DNA of 64,000 nt from Haemonchus contortus (taxonomy: Eukaryota; Nematoda; Chromadorea; Rhabditida; Trichostrongylidae): the NCBI GenBank assembly GCA_000469685.2, contig LS997566.1, positions 32,110,996 through 32,174,995 of the forward strand, in the 5' to 3' direction. Under the pieces are notes generated by a model. It saw only the letters and a program-made list of their open reading frames with translations, ran no database searches and was not told where the DNA came from. Each line of letters starts with the position of its first letter. Position 1 is the stretch's first letter. Positions 26,895-36,291 of the stretch are shown here, piece after piece. A program made the position numbers and the translations under genes.

Positions 26895-27480
26895 AGTCAG
26901 TGTTCCCATCGTTCCCCCTCCTGAAGATACTCTCTCAAAGTCCACGGGATCAGGAGTTATGGATTTCTACTTATTTATTTCGTGAAATCCTGTTCCTTGG
27001 TAGCGTAGTCCGACACTACTACTCACCATAAGTGTTCCCATACTGCCTCTTACCAAGTTCGAACGCCCTAGAGACAAACTGAAAGTTTTGGCGCAAACTT
27101 CACCTTCTATAAGCGAGGTCCGGTCCTCCCACCTACGATAATTGTTCCCATCCTGCCGCCTGTACCCCTGCCAAGTTTGAATGCCCTAGGGCCAAATTGA
27201 CTACTGCGGCGCAAAACCCCACCCCCTGTGTATGGATTCCGGTCCTGCCACTCACCATAAGTGTTCCCGTCCCGTCGCCTGTGCTCCTACCAAGTTTGAA
27301 AGCTCTAGGTCCACGGGGACAGGAGTTATGAATTTGCGGCCCGAAGTTTCTAACGCGCACGGTGCGTTCCCTGTGAACGGAGTCCGGTCCTGCCACTTTC
27401 CATAGATGTTCCCATCCTGCCCCCCTTACTCCTACCAAGTTCGAACGCTCTAGGTCCACGGACACAGGAGTTATGAATTT
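26895..27480. repeat. degenerate tandem repeat, about 105-145 bp units
   Basis: At least four diverged units share the order CACCATAAGTGTTCCC, then CCTACCAAGTTTGAA, then GCTCTAGGTCCACGG, then CAGGAGTTATGAATTT. The GTTCCC block recurs near 26,904, 27,035, 27,143, 27,263 and 27,404, so spacing varies from about 108 to 141 bp. A (CA)n-like run CACACACCGACACACACACA follows at about 27,487. The 178-codon minus-strand open frame across it is a by-product of the repeat. Confidence 0.7.
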
Positions 27481-28117
27481 CCGGTCAAACACACACCGAC
27501 ACACACACACCGACACACCAACAGACACACTTAGCGGATTATATAAAGTAGGATTCAACAGGCCACGAAAGAATGGAATGGCTTGCCGGCCCGGGCGGGT
27601 TCTTATCAAAAGGACGATTTTGGATTTGTGCAAAGAAGTGCTGTTCAGAATTCCTGTTTTCAGCGACACTCTTTTCAGTTATAGTCAATATGGTTGATGA
27701 ATTAAAGTTACAAGGTTTAATTTTTTCAATGATTTTTTGATTTTGATTTTCAATGGTTTTTTCAACAATCCCTATTTCTTCTCTATTATTTCATCGTTTT
27801 TTGGTACAACGGTCAAGGGGTATCGGCTGCTCTAACTTCCAAAAGAGATGGCAGAAGATGGAAATAAAGTTCAAACTAGTCAAAATGGAGATGGAGAACC
27901 GATAAGACTGTAATGGGCAGAGCTAACCAGGGAAGGATCCCAACTCGAAGTGGCCATTTGAAACAAGACCTATACGGCTAGACGTGTTTTTGGGCGCTGA
28001 ATTCAAATCCGCTTTCCAAATCTGCCAAGCAATTTTCTGAACAGAGTTATGAGGGTGGTTTTGGGTGACATTACCTGAGAAAACTTAAATTACATGGACG
28101 CAGGTCAGTTCCCAACG

Positions 28118-28189
28118 GCGGCTTGGTGTAGTGGTAAGCGTGACGCTTCATGGGCCAAAGGCTAGGGTTCGGGTTTCGTGGGAGACTGA
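28118..28189 (+). repeat. tRNA-like block, left arm
   Basis: Begins GGCTTGGTGTAGTGGTAAGC, which fits an RNA polymerase III A-box, and continues to GGGTTCGGGTTTCGTGGG, which fits a B-box, with tRNA-like spacing. The acceptor and anticodon stems are imperfect. I read it as a tRNA-derived SINE-type promoter module and not a tRNA gene. Confidence 0.55.
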
Positions 28190-29126
28190 TTTTTGCATTA
28201 TATGGAATTTATCCTTCCAGGACTAGGAAATACCCTCATGAAGATTTCATCACGTTTTATGACCTTTTCATGCTTTGCTGATACCTTCTCCTACCTACCT
28301 ACCTGTTACCGAGTGGGAAATTCCTCAAAATTTGGAGGTCCGGGCGAGTAAAACGCATATGATGAGTAGTGATGTTGCTAGAGTGAGTGTTGATGCTAAA
28401 TTAGGTGCGATGATGCGTAGCAGACCCGGACTCACCTACAACGGCATTGTTGATAGTGGACTCGTGGACATCATTGAAAGACCAGAAAGCTATTCAGTGC
28501 GTCTCACCTCCACAAAAGCAGGTGAAGGGAATGACACCCTGCTCGATGCTACCACGAGGCTGATACAGCCGATAGAAGCCCATTCCTTATTTCCTTCTAG
28601 AAATATGGTTAAACGCACCACCTCATATGTAATAACTCGTGATCTCTTCTTTTACGTGTACACACGAGACCCCATTCTTTGCTTAATACCGCCTGTCTAT
28701 TTTCAGTTCTGGGCGATGAGAATTAGAAAATTTCTCATGTGTTCATGATTTGCCGCCGGCTGCTTAAGCACTCACCTGGGTGATTCTGGGACGCTTACAC
28801 AATTCTGTTTTCCTTCTGATTTGGGGTTGGTGAATGTAAAGCAATGGGCTGTGACGAGTTCCTTTTCATCCGTTTCTCCCATTGTGAAAAGTTACTTTGT
28901 TTCAAGCATTTCGTGCTAGAGCATCATATCTGTTCATAAAGTGGCAAAAGTTACCCTACTGGGAATCCTGCCGTGAATATAGAGTCATGGCATGCGAGTA
29001 AAACTGAAGTATCACTTTAAGTGGATAAATATCGGCAAAAGCCCTAAAAGGTCATAAAACGTGGTAAAATCACTATGAGAGTATTTCCTAGTACTGGAAG
29101 GAAAAATTCTATATAATGCAAAAACT

Positions 29127-29197
29127 CGGCCTCCCACAAAACCCGAACCCTAGCCTCTCGCCCATGAAGCGTCACGCTTACCACTACACCAAGCTGC
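29127..29197 (-). repeat. tRNA-like block, right arm
   Basis: Mirror copy of the block at 28,118-28,189. A-box TTGGTGTAGTGGTAAGCG and B-box AGGGTTCGGGTTTTGTGG are kept on the minus strand. Keeping both boxes in both arms suggests they were functional or duplicated recently. Confidence 0.55.
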
Positions 29198-29389
29198 TGT
29201 TGCGGAGTGAGCTGCTTCCATGAAATTTAAGTTTTCTCATGTAATGACACCTAAACCACCCTCATAACTCTGTTCAGGGAATCGCTTGGCAGATTTGGAA
29301 AGTGGATTTGAATTCAGCGCCCAAAAACACGTCCAGCAGTATAGGTCTTATTTCAAATGGCCACTTCGAGTTGGGATCCTTCCCTGATA

Positions 29390-30151
29390 AGGAAAGAAAG
29401 ATCCAGAACTATCAACTCAAATTTGTCCGCTAAGTTGCACTTCGATGAGCAAGGAATAGAATACGCTATTACTCTGTTGCGTCAGATGCTTCAGTATAAC
29501 CCTATTCGAAAACCATTATTGGACATATCTTAAGTGTTTTAAAGAAGGATCGTGGGATTGATTCCTTGAAGAAACGAAAGACTGAACTTACTGCGGAGAA
29601 CAACAAACTGAAGGAAGAAATCATAGCGCTTAAGTCTTGTTCGGCGCACTCCTCTACTAATAATTCTTCAGATGTACACTGCAAGTTTAAATCTATGGAA
29701 TCTCGACACGAATGTTGTGAAGCAGCCAAGCGACCTAGATCCGTTATTATTAGCGGGATAGTTGAATGTGCGGATAATAACGTTATCAACTGTCTTAACC
29801 ATGATATTGATTGTGTCAGTAAACTTTCTTCTTTTCTCAACATCGATGTAGACCGTTTACATGTTACAGACTAGGACATCCAAAACCAGATTTTCTTCGT
29901 TTACTCAAAATTGTTTTACGATCTTCCGAGCTTCAATCACTGTTTCTGAAAACCGTGCCGCAACTTCGTTTCTTCCCTGTTGAAGGTAATTTTGCTCGTC
30001 ATTTTCTGATCATGAAGAGCGCTCATTGCGGCGTGTCCAAAAAGTCTTACCACCACAACGTTCTACTCGATACTCTCCTTGTAAACCTTACCACAGTACA
30101 GCTTAGTAGTGAATCACACCGTAATTCAGTCAGAAACACTGTAGCACTTGA
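29390..30151 (+). mobile_element. CR1-like LINE, ORF1 part (dead)
   Basis: The frame 29,566-29,874 carries a coiled-coil start (Lys/Glu-rich, ENNKLKEEI) followed by an RSVIISGIVE motif typical of non-LTR ORF1 proteins. After a stop at 29,874 the match resumes in a shifted frame with KPDFLRLLKIVL and QSLFLKTVPQLRF, again ORF1-like. The LINE is then cut at the TA at 30,152 by a mariner and resumes after it. Confidence 0.7.
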
Positions 30152-31074
30152 TATTAGGTTGAGTCATAAGTCCTCGGACAATGTGATAGGGATGAATTCT
30201 AGCAACCATAACTCGGGAAAGAGGTGGCGATAATGAACGAGCTAAGCATTGTTAAATAGAGTATGGAAAGCTCTTCCAAATGCATACTGGAGTAGGCACC
30301 TAACTGTTTGCTTTCCCGCCACTGTGCCTCATGATTTCAAGCCGTCGCAACTCCACATCCGCAACACCACCATTTATATTATTTATCTGGCCATGAACCC
30401 GCGGCAATCGATACAGGTATGAAGGACGTCCACAAGCAGGACGTGTACAATTTATAAGTGGCACCAGAAGTTCGCATTGGGTGACTATTCCATCGAAAAT
30501 GACGACCGTCCGGGACGCTCAATGAAGTTGGATTTGGAGGTGCTGCGGAGCAAGGTGGGAGCCGATCCGTATTAAACTACTCGTGAATTGGCAGTCACCC
30601 TTGGGGAGTCAGTCCACAGCTCTTCGTGAATTGAAGTCAATCGACAAGGTGCGAAAGCTCGATCCATGGATGCCTCATGCTTTGAAGCAGTATGACATAG
30701 ACCGCCGCGACGACGTGGCACTTTCTCTCCTCACGCTCAATGGCACCACACGTGGCTCGAGTACCTGGTCACCAGGGCTGCGAAGTCGATCCTCTACTCT
30801 AACGTTCACCGGCGTGCTCAATGGATTGACAAAGGTGCGGATGCAGAAGGCTCCCTAAACCCAACGTACTCGCCAAGGAGATGATGCTCTGATTCTGGTG
30901 GAGCGTTCACGGTGTAGAATAATGGGAACTGCTAGACGAGGAATGCACTGTGACCGCACACGTCTACATTACGCAACTGAGGATTGAAGGCGAATCCCGA
31001 AGCTACACGTCCACAGCAGCACGAAGTTCGCTTCCAGCAGGACAACGCTCGCCCTCACATTGCAAGAACGACCA

Positions 31075-31620
31075 TATACTGAAAACTTCAGTATTTCAGT
31101 ATTATTATTCGTTTGATACTTTGCTCTGTTCTCTGATGTTAATGGAACTTTCTCAGCATAAGCCACACGTTTACTGTAACCAGTAACTTGAACAATGCGT
31201 TATCTGTCATATCATCACGCATATGTTTTGAGAAGCAGGCTGGCACCCGCATATAAGCATGCCGGTGAAATCATAGAATACTGATTCATTCTATTGAACT
31301 TCTCCTTTCAGTTTCTTATTTCTTGATTATGCACCGTCACTTTGAGTTTAACTTCATTCATAGGATCTTTAACTACACTTAGCACGATTAGCATTAGAAC
31401 CCGCTTGGTATTATATCCATTTCTCGGGAAGAGTTAGTGTAGCCCTTTGATTCTTTTGATCCTTTGATTACTTCCTCCGAAGATGTGTTTCTTATTAGAA
31501 TTATCATTATCTTAGTTAGTAAAGGTTTAATTACCCAAGTTTGAGGTCGTATCGTGTACAAGTCCCGCGTGGCAGAGTTTTAGCAACGAACATATCCCAT
31601 ATAACTACACGACGATTTTA
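31075..31620 (+). repeat. 5' LTR of the BEL/Pao element
   Basis: 546 bp beginning TATACTGAAAACTTCAGT and ending ACGACGATTTTA. The start can fold into a short hairpin (ATACTGAAA / TTTCAGTAT). It holds a perfect 22-nt SL1 sequence at 31,524-31,545, leaving 75 bp to the LTR end. Confidence 0.92.
31524..31545 (+). promoter_or_regulatory. perfect nematode SL1 spliced-leader sequence in the LTR, with splice donor
   Basis: All 22 nt of the nematode SL1 exon are present, from GGTTTAATTACCC to AAGTTTGAG. The next two bases are GT, as in a real SL1 RNA, but the downstream sequence (GTCGTATCGTG) is not that of a standard SL1 RNA. An identical copy lies in the 3' LTR at 35,851-35,872. The position, 75 bp before the LTR end, fits a transcription start or R-region start. 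Confidence 0.9.
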
Positions 31621-31621
31621 G

Positions 31622-31635
31622 TGGTGCATCGACGG
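31622..31635 (+). other. primer-binding site candidate (tRNA-Gly-like)
   Basis: TGGTGCATCG directly follows the 5' LTR with a one-base gap. It complements the CGATGCACCA 3' end typical of nematode tRNA-Gly. The match weakens after about ten bases. Confidence 0.55.
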
Positions 31636-31834
31636 CTTATTAGAACCGGAATCTTATTGTTGGAGTTATTCACTCTTGACAGGCACCGCTCTACTTGTTA
31701 CTTCGTTACGATTACGTCATCATCGATTTGCTGAGCACGAGCACGAGATCTTCAATATCGTTAACTGTCATAGACAAGTCTGTTATCTCATCTCTAACCC
31801 CACTAGTCCTTCCGTAAAAAATTATTAGCGTGAA

Positions 31835-33742
31835 ATGGCATCGTTACTAAGAACAAGAAAATCGTTGCTGACACGGCGAATAAATTCTTTCGGAGAGTGG
31901 CTCAAGGAAAGCGAGAGCTTACTTGCGCACCCAACCGAAATAGAAGTGTCGAAGCGAGTCAAGGATATTCGGGTTGGACTAAAAATATGTGAGGAAGGCA
32001 TAGTAACCATAGAATCTTCACTGGACAAGCTGGGGGAGGCCTTTGAAGAACTCGAGGAACATTCAGCAGAGGATGACGAAAAATTCGACAAGTATGTGGA
32101 CTCAGCGAACGATATGGTTATCAAGCTGAGCACGTTCAAGACACAACTGCTACGGGCTTTGGAAGACTGCACGGATCCTAGCGGCAGAGGCACGGCAGAA
32201 GACAGCAACGGCTCAGTAGCACAGGCGGTGGTTTCCAGTCCCCTATCACTTAGTAAACTTCCTGAGATACCCATTCCGAACTTTAGCGGAAAGCGGTGGG
32301 AATGGGATAACTATTGGGCGTTATTCCTAGCGAACGTGCACAACCAAGAACTGACAGATTTGCAGAAATACAACTATCTGCCATCATCACTCACGGGCGA
32401 AGCGAGGCAGTCAATATCAAGGTTCCAGGTTTCTGCAGCAAACTACCATAAAGCCATAGATCATTTAATGAAAAGATATGGTCACAAGGATGGCATAATT
32501 CTGGAACTGCACAGAAACTTGAACCTTTGCACTGCACGTGGAGCACGAACAATAGATCAGCGACAACTATTCGAAAAGTTGTCAGCAATCGCGGCCCAAC
32601 TTCGGAACCATGGGGAACATCTGGACAACTATCTAACCGTGCATACTTTTCTCCAAAAGTTTCATGCAAGAATCCAGAAGGCTGCAACGAAACGTTGCAT
32701 GAAATTTGAGACATCCCTCCCTCACGAGGAGCCACGACAAGCGCAGACGCAAGGAGACTCCGACTGGACGTTGGAACTATGGCTTAACACCATAGACAAC
32801 ATCATCGCAGAAGAAGAAAGGCTACAGGATATGCTAGCCAAAGACAAGGAACGATACATATCACAACTGCCCTCGACTAAGGGACTACTCACAGCAGCAT
32901 GCGAGTGCTGCAAACTTAAAGGGCATAAATGGAGTACATGCCCCAAAATTCCAACCCCCTCAGCCCTTACTGCTCATATGCTCAACCCCGAACATCAATT
33001 ACCCATCATACGACCAAATGTGGAATTTCGAAGGCAACGCGACCTAGTGGTGGCACGTATACCGAATTTACCTACGGCAGAGTTCATCGTTAGGATTAAG
33101 GACGAGCTTCATACAACGACGGTAACATCAGACGCCGTTTGTTCAGTAAAAAGCACAGAATGCACAGGCTGCTATAACTGCGCAAAAGGAGCACTAGCTG
33201 AAATTATATGTGCATCTTCTACACCTCAAGAAAGAGCAGAAATCCGATGCGGAGACTACGGATTTACGGTCCCCTGTTCATCTCAAGGAACCAAATCACA
33301 GCTTCGCTTCGCTCCCAAACGAGCACAGTTCCATCTCAATTGCACGGTACAATGTGGAAGGATCCAACAAGCGTTTGAGATAGACGGTATTCTTCGGTAT
33401 ACCGGAGTCTTAAGTACGGCTCTAAGAAGAGTTCTTAGTGGAGAAAGCGAAGTTTTTTCGGAAATTAACTTCCCAGATATCAGCCATATCCTAGATGTGT
33501 TCCTCGGATGGAGCGGAACACTGCTCATCACAGCGCTCGTTGTGTTTATGGCACTTTTGACAACATACATCTTTTTGACTAACACTGCATGCCTTTTCAT
33601 CCTGAGATCAATCTATCGCCTCATTAAAATTAGTTGTCGATTGCTATATCAGATTACGAGGATAATCATTTGCATGCCAGCGAGATTATTCCACCATCTA
33701 CACAGAGAAAACATGGCGAAACCGGAAGGAAAACTATACTAA
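31835..33742 (+). CDS. BEL/Pao Gag fused to an Env-like C-terminal tail
   Basis: A single open frame of 635 codons. Residues 1-120 are acidic and helical. Residues about 150-300 hold the Pao-type Gag block with LPEIPIPNFSGKRWEWDNYW and the LTGEARQ...YGHKDGI region (DUF1759-like). One CCHC zinc knuckle lies at residues 356-369. From about residue 385 the character changes to a Cys-rich ectodomain with CTGCYNCAKGA at about 445-455. A hydrophobic segment at about 562-590 is followed by a basic tail. This second part resembles the membrane-proximal region of phlebovirus-like Env proteins known from nematode BEL elements. Pol, which normally lies between Gag and Env, is absent, and so is most of Env. 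Whether the joint arose by deletion or is conserved in the family cannot be told from one copy. Confidence 0.8.
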   Translation: MASLLRTRKSLLTRRINSFGEWLKESESLLAHPTEIEVSKRVKDIRVGLKICEEGIVTIESSLDKLGEAFEELEEHSAEDDEKFDKYVDSANDMVIKLSTFKTQLLRALEDCTDPSGRGTAEDSNGSVAQAVVSSPLSLSKLPEIPIPNFSGKRWEWDNYWALFLANVHNQELTDLQKYNYLPSSLTGEARQSISRFQVSAANYHKAIDHLMKRYGHKDGIILELHRNLNLCTARGARTIDQRQLFEKLSAIAAQLRNHGEHLDNYLTVHTFLQKFHARIQKAATKRCMKFETSLPHEEPRQAQTQGDSDWTLELWLNTIDNIIAEEERLQDMLAKDKERYISQLPSTKGLLTAACECCKLKGHKWSTCPKIPTPSALTAHMLNPEHQLPIIRPNVEFRRQRDLVVARIPNLPTAEFIVRIKDELHTTTVTSDAVCSVKSTECTGCYNCAKGALAEIICASSTPQERAEIRCGDYGFTVPCSSQGTKSQLRFAPKRAQFHLNCTVQCGRIQQAFEIDGILRYTGVLSTALRRVLSGESEVFSEINFPDISHILDVFLGWSGTLLITALVVFMALLTTYIFLTNTACLFILRSIYRLIKISCRLLYQITRIIICMPARLFHHLHRENMAKPEGKLY

Positions 33743-34020
33743 AATTGTCGTTATACACGAGCACGATCATATATCGATCATCATATGGAACGATTGCACT
33801 AACAATCAGCTTCTTCGAAAAGGATACTATTCCAGTCGAGTACCGAGAAAATGAATGGAAGATCTTTCAGATGTCTTCTTCCGATCATCTCGAGAATCGT
33901 CTACGAAAAGAACTGTACAGGAAAATTTCCATTGTAGAGAGCTAACACGCACGACCCTCAGAAGGACTGATTCAAGAAAGGATTCGCTACTATGGAAACA
34001 AATGCTACGAGGCGAACCAA

Positions 34021-35388
34021 ATGATCCAACAGGCACGCTATGAGTACGCCGCACTAAGATCCGATAAGGAACACCTTTTTAATAGAAGAGGCGGAGCGTT
34101 TCACTACTTAGTGAAACTCAGACAGCTGGCATCATCACATCGTCAGCAAAGAAAAGAGCTCGTCACCTTTACGGAACTGTTCGTTCTATCGCACGAGTGG
34201 TATGAAATACTGGTAACCGCGGACGAAGTGGAAGAACTTTCCAGACTCGAATTCCTTAGCAAACTGGGAGAAGAGGAGTACGTGGAGCCAACAGAACCTG
34301 GAGACCGAAACTACCCGGAACCAGTTAAAACGCACCGAAGCTACTATCAAAAGGACGTGACCACAATGATCAGGCACCAACTCATCAAATTCGACGCCCT
34401 ACTCGAAGAAGAACAGGAGGCGTGTGAATTCGCGGAGGCAGAGACTAGGAGAAATACCACACTGGAAGACGAGGCGTTGCGTCAAATGCGTGAATCATTC
34501 GATGATTTGCAAGATGAGATACGCCGACAAAAGGAAGACAACACGGAATGGATTGAGACTGTAAGGGATAGCTACTATTCGTTCATGGAACAAAACAAAA
34601 GAAATGTGGAGAATTCTAAAGCAATGGCAGCGGAACTTAAAAGAGTAGAGGCAAACCAGAGGGAGATTATCACTCAAATGACGAGATACATGAACGAGTG
34701 CCAGCACCTTGCCGCAAAGATCGAAGAAAATTTGATGGAATCACGTAGTCGGGAAGAAGAGAAACAAATGGAGCACGATTGCACTAGTCCCGGCTGTTCA
34801 AGAACGGGATACAAAAGGAAACACTATGGAGTACACATCCCTACCGCGGACAAGGAGAAATATGAAACGATCTTGAAGCAAAGCTTGCAAGAATTGCAAG
34901 AGATCGATGACTTCCTCAGCTACAATGTCATCAAAGAAAGACGTTATGGCGATAGAGTCATGAAAGAGACTGAGGAAGGGATGGCATGTGTATACTGTAA
35001 AACGAAGGGCAGGCATTACTCAGATGCTTGCCCGGAAGTACGACTCGTATCCAAACGACTGGAAATATTGAACTCGGAAAAAAGATGTAAGGAGTGTCTC
35101 GGGTACCACTATCGTAAGGAATGCACTAAAAAATTGCCTTGTTTTTATTGTAAGGCTGGTAAGTACCAGGACGACTTCGATCATCACTGCAGTGTCTGCA
35201 GGAAACCTGAAGAAGTCGAAAACAAACTTAAACGAAGAGGAGAAATGCAAATTATAATTGAGTTCTGTGAAAAGGCACTTGAAAGTATTGACTTCAGGAA
35301 CTCTTCAGAGACGCGCGCACAAGCACGACAAGAAACTACAAGGACCAGCCGACCTCAGCGTTACCGAAGGAGTTATGAAGCACCTTAA
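34021..35388 (+). CDS. coiled-coil / triple zinc-knuckle protein of the BEL element (3' ORF)
   Basis: 455 codons, ending 13 bp before the 3' LTR. The frame is open from about 33,946, so the true start could be a spliced exon. The ATG at 34,021 is the first in frame. Residues 1-130 are mixed helical. Residues about 130-250 are strongly charged, with long Glu/Lys/Arg runs and heptad-like spacing, and I read them as coiled coil. Residues about 320-400 carry three zinc-binding clusters: CVYCKTKGRHYSDAC, CKECLGYHYRKEC and CFYCKAGKYQ...HHCSVC. A basic, Arg-rich tail ends the protein. The zinc triad resembles the nucleocapsid end of Pao Gag proteins, but here it is in a separate gene after Env. A role in RNA binding or packaging is inference. 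Confidence 0.7.
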   Translation: MIQQARYEYAALRSDKEHLFNRRGGAFHYLVKLRQLASSHRQQRKELVTFTELFVLSHEWYEILVTADEVEELSRLEFLSKLGEEEYVEPTEPGDRNYPEPVKTHRSYYQKDVTTMIRHQLIKFDALLEEEQEACEFAEAETRRNTTLEDEALRQMRESFDDLQDEIRRQKEDNTEWIETVRDSYYSFMEQNKRNVENSKAMAAELKRVEANQREIITQMTRYMNECQHLAAKIEENLMESRSREEEKQMEHDCTSPGCSRTGYKRKHYGVHIPTADKEKYETILKQSLQELQEIDDFLSYNVIKERRYGDRVMKETEEGMACVYCKTKGRHYSDACPEVRLVSKRLEILNSEKRCKECLGYHYRKECTKKLPCFYCKAGKYQDDFDHHCSVCRKPEEVENKLKRRGEMQIIIEFCEKALESIDFRNSSETRAQARQETTRTSRPQRYRRSYEAP

Positions 35389-35401
35389 TTTGGGGCCGGA
35401 G

Positions 35402-35947
35402 TATACTGAAAACTTCAGTATTTCAGTATTATTATTCGTTTGATACTTTGCTCTGTTCTCTGATGTTAATGGAACTTTCTCAGCATAAGCCACACGTTTA
35501 CTGTAACCAGTAATTTGAACAATGCGTTATCTGTCATATCATCACGCATATGTTTTGAGAAGCAGGCTGGCACCCGCATATAAGCATGCCGGTGAAATCA
35601 TAGAATACTGATTCATTCTATTGAACTTCTCCTTTCAGTTTCTTATTTCTTGATTATGCACCGTCACTTTGAGTTTAACTTCATTCATAGGATCTTTAAC
35701 TACACTTAGCACGATTAGCATTAGAACCCGCTTGGTATTATATCCATTTCTCGGGAAGAGTTAGTGTAGCCCTTTGATTCTTTTGATCCTTTGATTACTT
35801 CCTCCGAAGATGTGTTTCTTATTAGAATTATCATTATCTTAGTTAGTAAAGGTTTAATTACCCAAGTTTGAGGTCGTATCGTGTACAAGTCCCGCGTGGC
35901 AGAGTTTTAGCAACGAACATATCCCATATAACTACACGACGACTTTA
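35402..35947 (+). repeat. 3' LTR of the BEL/Pao element
   Basis: Same 546 bp as the 5' LTR. I saw only two substitutions in the alignment by eye (one near position 123 of the LTR, one near the end). It contains the second SL1 copy at 35,851-35,872. The preceding GGGGCCGGAG may serve as the polypurine tract. Confidence 0.92.
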
Positions 35948-36291
35948 GACCAAAACTGAACTGACGAATTTCGGCAGGACAAGTTTGCCACACCATTCAT
36001 GTTCCCCAGACTTAGTTCCTTCGGATTACCAGCTTTTTCCTCATCTTCAATGTCATCTGGATGGTCAGGACTTTCAAACCCGCGACGACATCAAAATGGC
36101 ACTGGGGCAGTTCTCCAAGGGCCAGCTCTCAGCGTTCTAAAGCAAGGGCATCTACGATCTGCCCAAACATTGGCAGAAGGCCATCGATGCCAATGAGGCG
36201 TATTTCAAATGATTCGCTATTGTCGTTTAAAAATTGTAAGATAAATATTATCATTGCCAATTTGTCCGAGGACTTATGACTCAACCTAATA

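Larger units (their letters stand above)
27928..29386. mobile_element. foldback element with tRNA-like sequence in both arms
   Basis: Two arms of about 355 bp (27,928-28,283 and 29,024-29,386) are inverted copies at roughly 85-90% identity by eye. They start with CAGGGAAGGATCCCAACTCG and its reverse complement. Each arm contains a tRNA-like block with a TGGTGTAGTGGTAAGCGTGA A-box region and a GGGTTCGGGTTTC B-box region. The 740-bp interior holds an open frame of 157 codons (28,275-28,748, +) that I do not recognise. The element abuts a LINE fragment starting near 29,390. Confidence 0.7.
31075..35947 (+). mobile_element. BEL/Pao-type LTR retrotransposon lacking pol
   Basis: Two direct repeats of 546 bp (31,075-31,620 and 35,402-35,947) flank 3.8 kb. 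The 5-bp sequence GACCA is duplicated at 31,070-31,074 and 35,948-35,952. The LTRs differ at only about two positions by eye, so the insertion is recent. A primer-binding site candidate, TGGTGCATCG, starts at 31,622 and complements the 3' end of a nematode tRNA-Gly. Two long open frames lie inside. The first joins a Pao-type Gag to an Env-like tail. The second is a coiled-coil/zinc-knuckle protein. No protease, reverse transcriptase, RNase H or integrase sequence is present, and too little space remains for them, so the copy depends on an autonomous relative. Confidence 0.9.
30330..36210 (+). pseudogene. mariner transposase pseudogene, interrupted
   Basis: The left part (about 30,330-31,070) shows the mariner N-terminal domain with frameshifts and stops, the KVRKLDPWMPHALKQYD motif, and a degenerate QQDNARPH block just before the insertion. 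The right part (about 35,953-36,210) supplies the C-terminal mariner signature, SPDLVPSDYQLF, followed by DDIKMALGQF and KHWQKAIDANEAYF. The BEL element sits between the second and third catalytic regions. The copy had already decayed or decayed afterwards. It cannot be functional. Confidence 0.85.
30154..36289 (+). mobile_element. full-length mariner, split by a BEL element
   Basis: Begins TTAGGTTGAGTCATAAGTC after a TA at 30,152-30,153 and ends with the reverse complement before a TA at 36,290. Removing the retrotransposon at 31,075-35,947 and one copy of its GACCA target duplication leaves about 1.26 kb, the normal size of a mariner. The terminal repeats match those of the deleted copy at 10.76 kb. 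Confidence 0.92.

Noticed and set aside
27133..27669. 178-codon frame across the tandem repeat
   Set aside because: It is produced by repeat units staying in one frame and has no protein signature.
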